A stretch of DNA of 55,118 nt, from contig NZ_JAOVZU010000012.1 of assembly GCF_025717005.1 (NCBI RefSeq), positions 36,108-91,225 on the forward strand. Direction: 5' to 3'. Source of the DNA: Actinotalea endophytica (GTDB taxonomy: Bacteria > Actinomycetota > Actinomycetes > Actinomycetales > Cellulomonadaceae). A program made the position numbers and the translations under genes. The notes below the pieces were generated by a model. The model saw only the letters and a list, made by a program, of their open reading frames with translations. It searched no databases and was not told the DNA's origin. Positions 1 through 8,451 of the stretch are shown here, piece by piece (position 1 is the first letter of the stretch; the number at the start of each line of letters is the position of its first letter).

Positions 1-991
1 CAGGCGCGGCTTCGCCTCGGCCCAGCGCTCCTGTGGGCCGAGGCGAAGCCGCTTCTTGGCTGGCCGCGCTTTTGGTCGTTGCCAGCGTGCCGTCTCGGCC
101 AAGGGAGGGCCGCGTCCGGCGGGAGGGCAACGCACCGACCAGCACGCCGGTGACCACCACGACCCCACCGAGCAGCTCGAGCCAGGTGGGCCGCTCGCCG
201 AGGACGAGCGCCGCGGTGAGCAGGCCCGCCACGGGTACCAGCATCGAGAACGGGGCCACCACGCCGGCCGGGTGCCGGGCCAGCAACCAGGTCCAGATCC
301 CCGAGCCGATGACGGTCGCGACGAGGCAGGTGTAGGCCAGGCCCGCCCACGCGGGTAGCGCGTCCGCCGACACCGAACCCGCCAGCGCCGCCCAGATCCG
401 CGTGGGCCCCTCGAACACCAGGGACAGGGCGAGCATCGGCACGGGCACGACCACCGACATCCACAGCGTCAGGTGCAGCGGGTTCGGCGGCTGGGCCAGC
501 CGGCTGGCGAGGTTCCCGAACGCCCAGCCCAGGCCGCCGGCGAGGACGAGAAGGAACGGCACCAGCGCGGCGGCCTGGGCACGGGAGAACCCCACGAGGG
601 CCATCCCGGCGATCGCCACCGCGATGCCCACCCACTGGCGTCCACGCACGCGCTCGCGGAGCAGCAGCGCCCCGAGCGCCAGCGTGAAGGGTGCGGATGC
701 CTGCAGCACCAGGGAGGCGAGCCCGGTGGGCATGCCTGCTGCCATCCCCCAGTACAGGAAGGTGAACTGCGCGACCCCGAAGCCGAGCCCGTAGCCGACC
801 AGCCAGCGCACCGGGACCCGCGGGCGGGGCACGAACAGGAGCGTCGGCACGGCGATCAGGGTGAACCTGACCGCGACGAGCAGGAACGGCGGGAACTGCT
901 CCAGCGAGGCGTGGATGGCGAGGAAGTTGACGCCCCACAGGGCGGCCACGGCGATGGCGAGCAGTCGGTGACGGGCGGGCACGCACACCAT
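1..991 (-). CDS. EamA/DMT-family transporter (3' end outside window)
   Basis: Inner-membrane drug/metabolite exporter of the EamA type. I translated it directly from the minus strand: it starts at an ATG at 991 and stays open to the left edge, giving 330 codons with no stop. The protein opens MVCVPARHRLLAIAVAALWG, and hydrophobic helices follow all along it. It shows the two-half EamA pattern: the first half has GMPTGLASLVLQASAPFTLA before a helix boundary LLLRERV, and the second has APFSMLVPVAGL before LVLGERPTWLEL. EamA proteins are usually about 290-310 residues, so homology should end near position 110. The remaining 35 codons are a polar tail that reads through a perfect hairpin at 6-52, so the real C-terminus may be altered or extended. 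It is divergent from the LysR gene with 63 bp between, which suggests LysR control. Substrate unknown. Confidence 0.85.
   Translation of the reverse strand, partial: MVCVPARHRLLAIAVAALWGVNFLAIHASLEQFPPFLLVAVRFTLIAVPTLLFVPRPRVPVRWLVGYGLGFGVAQFTFLYWGMAAGMPTGLASLVLQASAPFTLALGALLLRERVRGRQWVGIAVAIAGMALVGFSRAQAAALVPFLLVLAGGLGWAFGNLASRLAQPPNPLHLTLWMSVVVPVPMLALSLVFEGPTRIWAALAGSVSADALPAWAGLAYTCLVATVIGSGIWTWLLARHPAGVVAPFSMLVPVAGLLTAALVLGERPTWLELLGGVVVVTGVLVGALPSRRTRPSLGRDGTLATTKSAASQEAASPRPTGALGRGEAAP
6..52. repeat. Perfect 19-bp inverted repeat (hairpin)
   Basis: The arm GCGGCTTCGCCTCGGCCCA (6-24) is exactly reverse-complemented at 34-52, with a 9-nt loop. On the plus strand it is followed by TTCTTGG. 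The stem is long enough for an intrinsic, possibly bidirectional terminator, but there is no run of T. It lies inside the open frame of the EamA gene, beyond the expected end of the family. Confidence 0.75.
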
Positions 992-1042
992 GGTCGGCCA
1001 GGTGATCGTGAAGAACCAGCGCACGGTGCTGAACGGTCGCTT

Positions 1043-1048
1043 TAGGAT
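1043..1048 (+). promoter_or_regulatory. Putative -10 element of a leaderless LysR transcript
   Basis: TAGGAT fits the actinobacterial TAnnnT -10 consensus and ends 6 nt before the ATG at 1055, so transcription would start at or next to the start codon. No Shine-Dalgarno sequence is visible. I see no convincing -35 hexamer. Confidence 0.5.
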
Positions 1049-1054
1049 TCCTTC

Positions 1055-1963
1055 ATGGATGTCCGGCACCTCGAGCTGCTCCGCGAGCTGGCCGACCGCG
1101 GAACGGTCACGGCCGTCGCGGAGGCCACCTTCCGCTCACCGTCCGCCGTGAGCCAGCAGCTGCGCAGCGCCGAGCGCGCATTCGGCGTCGCGCTGGTCGA
1201 GCCGGACGGACGCGGTCTGCGGCTCACCACGGCCGGACGCCTGCTCGCCGACGGCGCGGTAGGCGTGGCGACCGAGCTGGGGCGGCTGCAGCGCGAGCTG
1301 GACGACCTGCGCGGCCGGCCGTCCGGCCTGGTCCGGATCGCGGGGCTGCCCAGCGCCGTGGAGTTCCTGGCGCCGGGGCTGGTGTCCCGGTTGGCCGGCA
1401 CCGGTGTCGACGTGGCGCTCACCGACGAGGACGTGGCCGAGGCCGACTATGCGAGCCGGGCGGCCGACCACGACCTGGTCATCGCGCACAGCCTCGCCGA
1501 GGCGCCGGCCGGTTCGGATCGCCTGGTCACCCGCACGATCGCGCGCGAGCCGCTGGACGTCGCCGTGCCGGCGTCCCACCGGCTGGCCGGACACCGCACC
1601 CTCCTCGCCTCCGACCTCGCAGCAGAGGCCTGGATCGGGGTGCCGCTGGGCTACCCGTTCGACACGGTCCGGATCGCCATCGAGCACCGGGCCGGTGTGC
1701 CCCTGGAGATCGTCCAGCGGATCCGGGACAACCGGGTGGTCGAGGCTCTGGTCGCGTCGGGCCGGGGCTGCGCGCTGCTGCCCCGGTTCACCACCCGCCC
1801 GCGCCCGGGCGTGGTCCTGGTGCCGCTGTCCGACGTCCGCGCGGTTCGCTCGATCGTCGCGCTGGGCCGCCCCGATCGGCTCGAACGAGCGGCCGTCCGG
1901 GTCGCGCTCGCGGCGCTGGTCGAGAGCGGCCGGGAGGTCGAGGGGGTCGCGGCCCGGCACTGA
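1055..1963 (+). CDS. LysR-family transcriptional regulator
   Basis: DNA-binding regulator of 302 residues, the usual LysR length. Residues 1-60 carry the winged helix-turn-helix: MDVRHLELLRELADRG starts the domain, and the recognition helix lies around SPSAVSQQLRSAE. Residues 90-295 fit the periplasmic-binding-protein-like effector domain, including the family feature of a fixed interaction loop near VLLPRF. It is transcribed away from the EamA transporter, the classic arrangement in which a LysR protein controls the divergent gene in response to the exported compound. The ATG is favoured because a -10-like TAGGAT sits 6 nt upstream. The effector cannot be told from sequence. Confidence 0.92.
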   Translation: MDVRHLELLRELADRGTVTAVAEATFRSPSAVSQQLRSAERAFGVALVEPDGRGLRLTTAGRLLADGAVGVATELGRLQRELDDLRGRPSGLVRIAGLPSAVEFLAPGLVSRLAGTGVDVALTDEDVAEADYASRAADHDLVIAHSLAEAPAGSDRLVTRTIAREPLDVAVPASHRLAGHRTLLASDLAAEAWIGVPLGYPFDTVRIAIEHRAGVPLEIVQRIRDNRVVEALVASGRGCALLPRFTTRPRPGVVLVPLSDVRAVRSIVALGRPDRLERAAVRVALAALVESGREVEGVAARH

Positions 1964-1981
1964 CCACGCGTCGCCCCCGGC

Positions 1982-2057
1982 TGGTGCCCCCGGCAGGATT
2001 CGAACCTGCGACCAACGGATTAGAAGTCCGACGCTCTATCCACTGAGCTACGGGGGC
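1982..2057 (-). tRNA. tRNA-Arg (anticodon TCT)
   Basis: The reverse strand folds into a full cloverleaf. The acceptor stem is GCCCCCG (2057-2051) with CGGGGGC (1992-1986). The D-arm contains TAGCTCAGTGGATAGAGC. The anticodon stem-loop is TCGGA-CTTCTAA-TCCG with anticodon TCT, and the T-arm carries GGTTCGAATCC. The discriminator A is at 1985, and CCA is encoded at 1984-1982. It decodes AGA, a rare codon in such GC-rich genomes. The gene is intact, and no integrase or direct repeat marks it as an integration site here. Confidence 0.96.
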
Positions 2058-2095
2058 GGGACGTGCGGGCGCCGGACGACCGCGGCGCGTTGCAC

Positions 2096-2115
2096 GGTGC
2101 GGGAGAACCCGCACC
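2096..2115 (-). terminator. Hairpin between MATE gene and tRNA-Arg
   Basis: GGTGCGGG (2096-2103) pairs exactly with CCCGCACC (2108-2115) around a 4-nt loop. It lies about 70 nt past the MATE stop codon and 39 nt before the tRNA 5' end, both on the minus strand. This would fit a terminator for the marR-MATE unit. There is no U-tract, so the call is tentative. Confidence 0.45.
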
Positions 2116-2186
2116 GACGGACCAGGCTAGCCGGAGTGGGCACCCGTGGGTGTGCGCGGGCGCGCTGGCCGCGAACCTCTGCCGGC

Positions 2187-3602
2187 TCAGGCCGAGGCGG
2201 GGACGGGTCCGGCGAAGCTTTGCCGCCGGCGGGTGGCCAGCAGCGCCATGGCGAGGGCGAAGCACACCACCTCGGTCACGGTGATCGCCCAGATCACCCC
2301 GTTCAGGCCGACCCACGCCGACCCGGCGAACAGCAGGGGCACGAACAGAACGCCCTGCACGGTCGCCAGCACCGCGGCGGGGCCGGCCTGCCCGGTCGCC
2401 TGGAACAGCGTGGTCACCAGGCCGGTGAAGCCGTTGAACAGCGCGGACACCAGCTGGGCGGCGAGCACGACGAAGCCGATCCTCAGCACGTCCGGGTCGG
2501 CGGAGAACATCCTCAAGAGGTCCTGGCCGAGCACGAGGACCGGCACGAAGAAGGCGACCACGATCGCGGCCACCCAGACCGCGGAGGCCCTCAGCCCGGC
2601 GCGCAGCCGGGTCGACACCCCGCCCCCGAAGGCCGCGGCGAGCATGGGCATCGCACCGAGCTGGACGCCCATCGCGAGCATCTCCGGCACCTGGACGATC
2701 CGCTGGCCGACGCCGAACGCCGCCAGCGCGGACTCGCCGTACCCGGCCGCGACGCGGGCGAACAGCACGCCGCTCAGCGTCATGAAGCCCATCATCAGGA
2801 GCTCCGAGGACCCCACGGAGAGGACCTCGAGCGTGTCCTTGCGGTTCGGGGTCAGCCATCGGGGGCTCGCTGTCAGCAGCGGTGACTGCCGGTGCAGGTA
2901 GGTGAGGAAGTAGATGACGGTGACGACGTTCGAGCCGACCATCGCGCCGGCCGCGCCCGCCACGCCCCAGCCCATGACCAGGATGAACACGACGTCCAGG
3001 ACCAGGTTGGCGACGGTCGAGATGATGATCCCGGTCATCGACGCGCGTGCGGCGCCCTCCGAGCGCACCAGCTGCTCGAGGGCGAAGGCGGCGGTCAGGA
3101 CGGGCGCACCGATGAGCATGACGCGCAGGTAGTCGGCGGTCGGCACCGCGGCATCTCCCGTCGCACCGAGCAGGTGGGTGACCGGGGTGAGGAACATCAG
3201 ACCCAACGCCCCGACGGTCGCGCCGGCCGCGACCGCGCCCCACGTGGTCAGCGCGGAGAGGTTGCGGACCCGGCTGCGCAGTGCGGCGGCAGATGCCTCG
3301 TCGGCCTGCCGGAGCCGTCCCAGCAGGCGGCTGATCGCTGCCGATCCGCCGGTGCCGAACACCCCGGCCACGGCCATCAGCAACGACGTCAGCGGCAGCC
3401 CGAAGGTGAGCGCGGCGAGCAGCGCCGTCGAGTGCAGCGAGCCGATGAAGCCTGCGTTGACGACGTTGTAGACGACGCCGACGGACGTCGCGGCCATCAT
3501 CGGGACGGCCAGGTGCGCGAGCGCCCGGCCGACCGGCGCGTGGTGCAGGTACCAGGCGTCGTCGCGCGCCGCGGGGGCGTCTGCGGTGGTGATCTCGGAC
3601 AT
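2187..3602 (-). CDS. MATE-family multidrug efflux protein
   Basis: Membrane antiporter of the MATE family that exports drugs or metabolites using a cation gradient. It has 471 residues and about 12 hydrophobic segments in two similar six-helix halves, which is the family length and layout. The N-terminal half has the characteristic region around LAVPMMAATSVGVVYN and NAGFIGSLHSTALLAAL; the second half has the matching SSELLMMGFMTLSGVLFARV. The ATG at 3602 follows a good ribosome site (GGAGG, 8 nt upstream). The gene lies 132 bp downstream of a marR gene on the same strand, so MarR probably controls it, either from the marR promoter or from a site in that gap. I see no clear operator in the gap. 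Confidence 0.93.
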   Translation of the reverse strand: MSEITTADAPAARDDAWYLHHAPVGRALAHLAVPMMAATSVGVVYNVVNAGFIGSLHSTALLAALTFGLPLTSLLMAVAGVFGTGGSAAISRLLGRLRQADEASAAALRSRVRNLSALTTWGAVAAGATVGALGLMFLTPVTHLLGATGDAAVPTADYLRVMLIGAPVLTAAFALEQLVRSEGAARASMTGIIISTVANLVLDVVFILVMGWGVAGAAGAMVGSNVVTVIYFLTYLHRQSPLLTASPRWLTPNRKDTLEVLSVGSSELLMMGFMTLSGVLFARVAAGYGESALAAFGVGQRIVQVPEMLAMGVQLGAMPMLAAAFGGGVSTRLRAGLRASAVWVAAIVVAFFVPVLVLGQDLLRMFSADPDVLRIGFVVLAAQLVSALFNGFTGLVTTLFQATGQAGPAAVLATVQGVLFVPLLFAGSAWVGLNGVIWAITVTEVVCFALAMALLATRRRQSFAGPVPASA

Positions 3603-3734
3603 CGGAACCTCCTGATCGAGGGCGTGCGAGGGCGCGCGAAGGCGTCGCGGGGCGTGGGTGGGTCGGTGTGCTGCGCGGGCCCGGGGTCGGGGCGCGGTAG
3701 GTGGGGTCCGGGCCGGCGTGCGGCGTGCAGCCCG

Positions 3735-4196
3735 TCAGGTCGTCGGCGATACCTCGGCGAGGTGACGGTCGAGCTTGGTGAGCGCGGCCACCAGGGCGGC
3801 GCGGTCGGCCGCGTCGAGCGCAGCCTCGATCTGGGGCTCGACGCCGGACCACAGGCCGGCTTCGAAATTCTTGACCAGGTCGTAGCCCTTCGGCGTGACG
3901 TGCAGGGTCTTGCGTCGGGAGTCCGCAGGGTCGGGCCGTCTCTCGATCCAGCCGTCCTGCTCGAGGCCGGCCAGGACCGGTGAGACGCTGGCCGGCCGGG
4001 TGCCGGTGGCCTCGGCGATGTCGCGGGCGATCACTCCGCGGTCCTGCGTCGCCTCGATGAAGCCGAGCATCCGCGCCTGGTGCATGGTGAGGCCACCGAG
4101 GTCAGCGGCGTCCATCCCGGTCGCCATGAACTGTCGCAGGCGGTTCGAGACCCGTGCGATGAGCTCGACGACCGTTGCGGCGCTGGTGTCTGCCAT
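3735..4196 (-). CDS. MarR-family transcriptional regulator
   Basis: Winged-helix repressor of 153 residues. The DNA-binding core spans about residues 35-105: LTMHQARMLGFIEA leads into RDIAEATGTRPASVSPVLAG (recognition helix), and the wing is DPADSRRKTLHVTPKG, a clear MarR signature. Helices at both ends form the dimer interface. MarR proteins usually repress their own gene and a neighbouring efflux pump, and a MATE pump follows on the same strand. The start is at 4196 because TTGACA (4233-4228) and TATCGT (4209-4204), 18 nt apart, place transcription at the ATG, so the message should be leaderless. The inducing ligand is unknown. Confidence 0.93.
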   Translation of the reverse strand: MADTSAATVVELIARVSNRLRQFMATGMDAADLGGLTMHQARMLGFIEATQDRGVIARDIAEATGTRPASVSPVLAGLEQDGWIERRPDPADSRRKTLHVTPKGYDLVKNFEAGLWSGVEPQIEAALDAADRAALVAALTKLDRHLAEVSPTT

Positions 4197-4203
4197 GGGG
4201 ACG

Positions 4204-4233
4204 ACGATAGATAGATAGAACTCAAACTGTCAA
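4204..4233 (-). promoter_or_regulatory. marR promoter (TTGACA-N18-TATCGT), leaderless
   Basis: On the minus strand a perfect TTGACA (4233-4228) is followed after 18 nt by TATCGT (4209-4204), and the ATG is 7 nt further on. The spacer is unusually AT-rich and contains TAT/CTAT tandem steps where MarR itself may bind. No Shine-Dalgarno sequence fits between promoter and start. Confidence 0.65.
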
Positions 4234-4317
4234 GAACCTAACTATTGTCGTGGACGTGGGCTGCCGACACTCCCCAGGGCTTGAGTTGACCCGTCGGACC
4301 GCCGATGGATCAACCGA

Positions 4318-4914
4318 GTGTCGGCGAGCGGGGGCGCAGTGAGGTACACGCGGGTGGCGTTGGCAGCTGTCGTGGTCGCATCGGTGGCGGCGTGTGCACC
4401 GGGGCCGACTCCACTCCGGCTCGGAGACGTGCCTCTGGACGAGACGTCGGATCCCGCGCTCCTGTGCGAGGCATTCACCGAGGGCGACCTCGCCGCGCTC
4501 GTCGACGCACGTCTGGGTGATCCGGCGCCTGGCACCGGGTCCGGAGACCTCGCGAGCGGCAGCCCGTGGGCCTTCTGCATGGCACGGACGGCCGAGTCCG
4601 ACCCGGACGGCCTCGTCGGCATCGGCGTCTTCCCATCCGGCTTCGTGCCGATGGTCGCCGCTGGTGTCGACGAGTTCTGCGACGGGGCAGCCGGAGAAGC
4701 CGTCCTGATCGACGAGCTTCCGGCCGCTCAGGTCGGGTGCCTCGACGGGGACGCCTACGCGACCTTCGCGGCCGCCCAGGTCACGGACGATGCCGCTCTG
4801 GTCATCACTACCCGGCAGGCGGGTGGTGGCGAGGCCCGGCCGGACCCGGACGAGGTCACGGCTGCGCTCACGAGCACTCTCGAGCGCATGCGCTCCGAGG
4901 CCGACGGTGGCTGA
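4318..4914 (+). CDS. Secreted lipoprotein of unknown function
   Basis: Small exported lipoprotein. After a short basic n-region comes a hydrophobic stretch VALAAVVVASVAAC ending in a lipobox, with the lipidated Cys at position 26 (codon at 4393). The mature part is about 170 residues, acidic, and has four further cysteines that could pair as two disulfides. Its size, cysteines and actinobacterial setting recall DUF3558-type lipoproteins, but I cannot confirm that. Two GTG starts are possible: 4318, with TTGAGT-N18-ATGGAT 7 nt upstream as a leaderless promoter, or 4339, with GGGGG in Shine-Dalgarno position. Both keep the lipobox. It stands alone, so context gives no function. Confidence 0.75.
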   Translation: MSASGGAVRYTRVALAAVVVASVAACAPGPTPLRLGDVPLDETSDPALLCEAFTEGDLAALVDARLGDPAPGTGSGDLASGSPWAFCMARTAESDPDGLVGIGVFPSGFVPMVAAGVDEFCDGAAGEAVLIDELPAAQVGCLDGDAYATFAAAQVTDDAALVITTRQAGGGEARPDPDEVTAALTSTLERMRSEADGG

Positions 4915-5202
4915 AGCCCAGCGCTGAGGTGGGCCCGGGCCGTTTCGCACGCCGATGAGGCATGGCCAGGCCCGCTCGGATCGATGTCGGCCCGCCGCGG
5001 GCCGGGCGGCGCATGTCCCGACTGTCCCGATCGTCTCCGCCATGCGGGTGCAAGGCCTCGCGACCACCTCACGACCGCCGCTGCCCGGCCGACGGAGAGG
5101 TGCGGACCGCTGCTCGTGCGCAGGTCGTGGGCAGGGTGCGCAGGGACCATGACGGACCCCGGACGCACCCCCGCGCCCGCCACCTGAAGGACCAGGTACC
5201 GG

Positions 5203-8200
5203 ATGAACCTCAGCAGAACCCTCGCGATCGTCGTCGCGGCCGGAGTCGTGACCGCTGCCGTGAGCGCGGTCGCGCTGCCGGACCGGACCGAGGTGGCGGT
5301 CGCCGACGGGTTCGGCGACGGTGACGGGCTCACCCGGTACGTGGTCACGGTGGCGCTGGAGAACGGGCCGGCGGGGGCGCCGACCGCGCTGCCGGTTCCG
5401 GCCGACCCGGTCGCGCCGCTCGACATGGCCGCCCTGGCCGTCGCGCAGGACGAGCTCGGGCCGGGCGGGACGCTGCAGGTCAGCGGTGGGGTGCTCTACT
5501 ACGTCCTCGGCGACTCGGCCGTGGCGGTCTCGGCCGACGGCGACGCCGCGGTCGTCGACGCGCCCACCGCCGAACCCGATGCCGACCAGGCGCTCGAGGC
5601 GCTCGCCGCCACGCCGGGGGTGGTCTCGGCCCAGCTGCTCGACGACGGCCGGGTCCTGGTCGCGACCACGCTCGAGCGCAGCGAGCTCGCCGCGCTGGAC
5701 GTCGTGGCGGACGTCGAGGTCTCCGAGCAGGTTCCGGTCGCGGGCGAGGCGGTCAACCCGACCGACCCTTACTACTCGACGTACGCGTGGTCGCTGAACA
5801 ACACCGGGTCGAACGCCTACCTGCAGCCGGAGGCTGTCGCCGGAGCGGACATCGACGCCCCGACGGGCTGGTCGGTCAGCCAGGGTGAGGGCGCGGTGGT
5901 CGCCATCGTCGACACCGGGTACGACACCGATCACGCCGACCTCTCCGCGGCGCTGTGGACCAACCCCGCCGAGCCCTGCGGGGCCGCGGACGTCGACGGC
6001 GACGGCAAGGCCGGCGCGTGCCACGGGTGGAACTTCTACGCGAACTCCGCCGACGTGAACAACACCGGGTACGGATCGCACGGCACCTCGGTCGCCGGAG
6101 TCGTGGCCGCGGCCATGAACAACGGCGCCGGGACGGTCGGTGTCGCCCCGAAGGCCCGGGTCATGCCGCTCGTCGTCGGGGGCGGGGAGACCGTCGACGT
6201 CAACCTCGCCTCCGAGGCGATCCGGTGGGCCGTCGACCACGGCGCGGACGTGATCAACGCGAGCTTCGGCGGTCAGTTCACCGGCGCGGCCCTGACGAAC
6301 CTGCGGTCCGCGGTGGACTACGCCGCGGCCGCGGGCGTGCTGGTGGTCGCCGCCGCCGGCAACGACACCGGCGACCGGGACTCCTCGATCCTGTACCCGG
6401 CGAGCCTGACCAGCGACGGCGTCATCACCGTCGGGTCGACGAGTGCCGCGGACGTGCCGGCCGCGTCCAGCGCGTACGGCGCCACGAGCGTCGACCTGTT
6501 CGCGCCGGGGGAGAAGGTCGTCACCACGTGGGACGACGGCGGGTACCGCCTGGTGTCCGGCACGTCGATCGCAGCACCGCACGTGGCCGGGGCGATCGCG
6601 GACTACGTGGCGGTCAACCCCGGCGCCGGGTTGGCCGAGCTCCGGGCGTTGCTGCTCGCCGGGGTGACGCCGCTGCCGTCGCTGTCCGGCCTGTGCGTCA
6701 CCGGCGGGCGGCTGACGATCGCGGGGCTGCACGGGCCGGACGGGACGGTCGCGTACGCGTTCGACCAGATGGTCGCGCAGCCCGGCGAGATCGCCCCGAG
6801 CGTCGAGGTGACCTCAGCCGCGGGAGCGGGCTCGTACCAGGTTGTGCTCGGGTTGTCGATGCTCGTCGACGGGCAGGTGTGGGCGGTCTCCGGTGAGCAG
6901 GTGTCCCTCGGCGGGACCACCGCAGCGACCGACGACGACGGGCTGGTCAGCTTCGACCTCGGCGTCCTGTCCGAGCTCGGGACCCAGATCCTGAACCCGA
7001 CGATGGAGCTGGGCGCCGGCCAGTTCGGGCTCAGCGCGCAGATCCTCAAGGACGGCGAGGCCCTGACCCGGCCGTTCGCCGCACCGCTGGTGGTCGCCGA
7101 CACGCCGGCCGGGGGTGCCGGCGGGGGCGACGCCTCCGGCGGGTCGGGCGCCGACTCGGGGTCGTCGTCCGGCGGCGGGTCAGGTTCCGACGCAGGGTCG
7201 GGTACGGACTCCGGCTCGGGTTCGGACTCCGGGTCGAGTTCGGACTCCGGCTCGTCGAGCGGCAGCGACACCGGCTCGTCGTCCGACTCCGGTTCGTCCG
7301 GCGGGTCCGGTTCGGACACGGGCTCGGGGTCCTCGGGCTCGTCCGACTCCGGTTCGTCCGGCGCCTCCGGCTCGGATGCCGGCGCGGACTCCGGCACGGG
7401 CTCCGGGACCGACTCCTCGTCGGACTCCTCGGGGTCGTCGGGCTCGTCAGGTGGCTCCGGCACGGACGCGGGGTCGGGCTCCGGGTCGTCGGGTTCCTCG
7501 GGCTCGTCGTCCGGCGGGTCGGGGTCCGACGCGAAGTACTTCGACGCGGTCGGGGACTTCCAGGTCACCTCGATCAGCCAGGTCCACGTGGCGACCGCCG
7601 GTGGCGACCTGGTCCTGGTGCGCGGGCTGGCCATGACCCAGGCGTCGGGTGTGCGGGTGGGGCCGTCGGCCACGGCCCACGTCATCGGTCTGGTGCTCGA
7701 CGGCGCCAACGGCACCCTGGCCTTCCTCACCCCGGCGATGCCGACCGGGACCTACGACGTCACGGTCTACGGCTCGGGCCTGAGCAGCGTCCTCCCGGAC
7801 GCGTTGGTGTACTCCGTCGACCCGCCGGCGGATGCGGGCACGGGTGGCGGGTCCTCCGGCCTCGGGGACTCCGGCTCCGGCGGATCGGGCGCCGACTCCT
7901 CGGGCGACTCGGGATCCGGCGGAGCAGGCACCGGAACCGGGACGGGCGACTCGGGATCCGGCACGGGTGGCTCGGGCGCCGACTCTTCGGGCGACGGAAC
8001 CGGCACGGACTCGGGCACGGGCAGCGGGACCGGCGGGTCGGGCACCGATTCCGGCAGCTCCGGCAGCTCGGGCAGCGGGACGGACGGTTCGGGCACCGGA
8101 TCGGACTCCGGCGGATCCGGTACCGGGTCCGACACCGGCTCGGGCGGGTCCGGAGCGGGCGACTCGGGTTCGTCCGACTCCGGTTCGGGCGCCGGCCCGG

Positions 8201-8313
8201 CGCAGCGGGTCGGGCCCAACGGCGAGCGCCTGGTCGCCTCCACCGTGTGGTCGGTCCCGACCAGCCTGTGGTCGCTGTCGTGCACGGGGCGGTGCACCGG
8301 CATCGAGCTGTGA
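5203..8313 (+). CDS. Secreted subtilisin-like serine protease (S8) with Ser/Gly/Asp-rich linkers and IPT/TIG domain
   Basis: Extracellular endoprotease of 1036 residues. The order is: signal peptide (1-30), a propeptide-like region (30-190), S8 catalytic domain (190-500), a beta-rich region, a low-complexity Ser/Gly/Asp linker (about 634-776), an IPT/TIG-like domain (778-875), a second such linker (876-999), and a short tail ending SCTGRCTGIEL. The catalytic triad is visible as D237 (AIVDTGYD), H293 (GSHGTSVAG) and S455 (GTSIAAPHVAG), with oxyanion N387 (AAGNDTG). The TIG domain and flexible linkers suggest binding to polymer or cell wall at a distance. There is no LPXTG motif; the two tail cysteines may form a disulfide. 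Upstream 4915-5202 shows no gene. Substrate unknown. Confidence 0.92.
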   Translation: MNLSRTLAIVVAAGVVTAAVSAVALPDRTEVAVADGFGDGDGLTRYVVTVALENGPAGAPTALPVPADPVAPLDMAALAVAQDELGPGGTLQVSGGVLYYVLGDSAVAVSADGDAAVVDAPTAEPDADQALEALAATPGVVSAQLLDDGRVLVATTLERSELAALDVVADVEVSEQVPVAGEAVNPTDPYYSTYAWSLNNTGSNAYLQPEAVAGADIDAPTGWSVSQGEGAVVAIVDTGYDTDHADLSAALWTNPAEPCGAADVDGDGKAGACHGWNFYANSADVNNTGYGSHGTSVAGVVAAAMNNGAGTVGVAPKARVMPLVVGGGETVDVNLASEAIRWAVDHGADVINASFGGQFTGAALTNLRSAVDYAAAAGVLVVAAAGNDTGDRDSSILYPASLTSDGVITVGSTSAADVPAASSAYGATSVDLFAPGEKVVTTWDDGGYRLVSGTSIAAPHVAGAIADYVAVNPGAGLAELRALLLAGVTPLPSLSGLCVTGGRLTIAGLHGPDGTVAYAFDQMVAQPGEIAPSVEVTSAAGAGSYQVVLGLSMLVDGQVWAVSGEQVSLGGTTAATDDDGLVSFDLGVLSELGTQILNPTMELGAGQFGLSAQILKDGEALTRPFAAPLVVADTPAGGAGGGDASGGSGADSGSSSGGGSGSDAGSGTDSGSGSDSGSSSDSGSSSGSDTGSSSDSGSSGGSGSDTGSGSSGSSDSGSSGASGSDAGADSGTGSGTDSSSDSSGSSGSSGGSGTDAGSGSGSSGSSGSSSGGSGSDAKYFDAVGDFQVTSISQVHVATAGGDLVLVRGLAMTQASGVRVGPSATAHVIGLVLDGANGTLAFLTPAMPTGTYDVTVYGSGLSSVLPDALVYSVDPPADAGTGGGSSGLGDSGSGGSGADSSGDSGSGGAGTGTGTGDSGSGTGGSGADSSGDGTGTDSGTGSGTGGSGTDSGSSGSSGSGTDGSGTGSDSGGSGTGSDTGSGGSGAGDSGSSDSGSGAGPAQRVGPNGERLVASTVWSVPTSLWSLSCTGRCTGIEL
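7110..7530 (+). repeat. Low-complexity DNA repeats encoding first Ser/Gly/Asp linker
   Basis: Degenerate short repeats of GGCTC, GACTCC and TCCGG encode runs such as SGSDSGSSSDSGSS. The imperfect repeats keep several frames open on both strands, which creates long false ORFs. Such tracts can change length by recombination or slippage. Confidence 0.8.
7835..8200 (+). repeat. Low-complexity DNA repeats encoding second Ser/Gly/Asp/Thr linker
   Basis: A second block of degenerate repeats encodes units such as GTGTGDSGSGTGGSGADSS. It differs from the first block by being rich in Thr and Gly. It separates the TIG-like domain from the 30-residue tail. Confidence 0.8.
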
Positions 8314-8451
8314 TCCGCGTGCGATCGGGGCGCTGAGAGCGTCCTGGTCCGTGGACCGGCCCGGTGCGATGCGGCCGCGGAGTCGTGCGGCCGAGCCGAT
8401 CGTCCGGCGTGCTCCCTTGGTGCCTGCGGCGGGCCGCGCAAGGATGACGGC

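Noticed and set aside
1982-2057. tRNA-Arg as an integration site
   Set aside because: No integrase, no direct repeat of the tRNA end, and normal composition on both sides.
2020-3852. Minus-strand frame of 610 codons over the MATE gene and tRNA
   Set aside because: It is another frame of the MATE gene and runs through the tRNA; MATE homology is in the frame ending at 2187.
4915-5202. Small plus-strand frames before the protease gene
   Set aside because: Short, Arg-rich, overlapping one another in different frames with no ribosome site.
4222-6732. Minus-strand open frame of 836 codons opposite the lipoprotein and protease
   Set aside because: Low-complexity Arg/Gly/Asp translation with no motif; the plus strand has a catalytic triad and signal peptide.
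6603-7730. Minus-strand frame rich in Pro, Glu and Asp
   Set aside because: Mirror image of the Ser/Gly/Asp linker repeats of the protease; no start context or partner.
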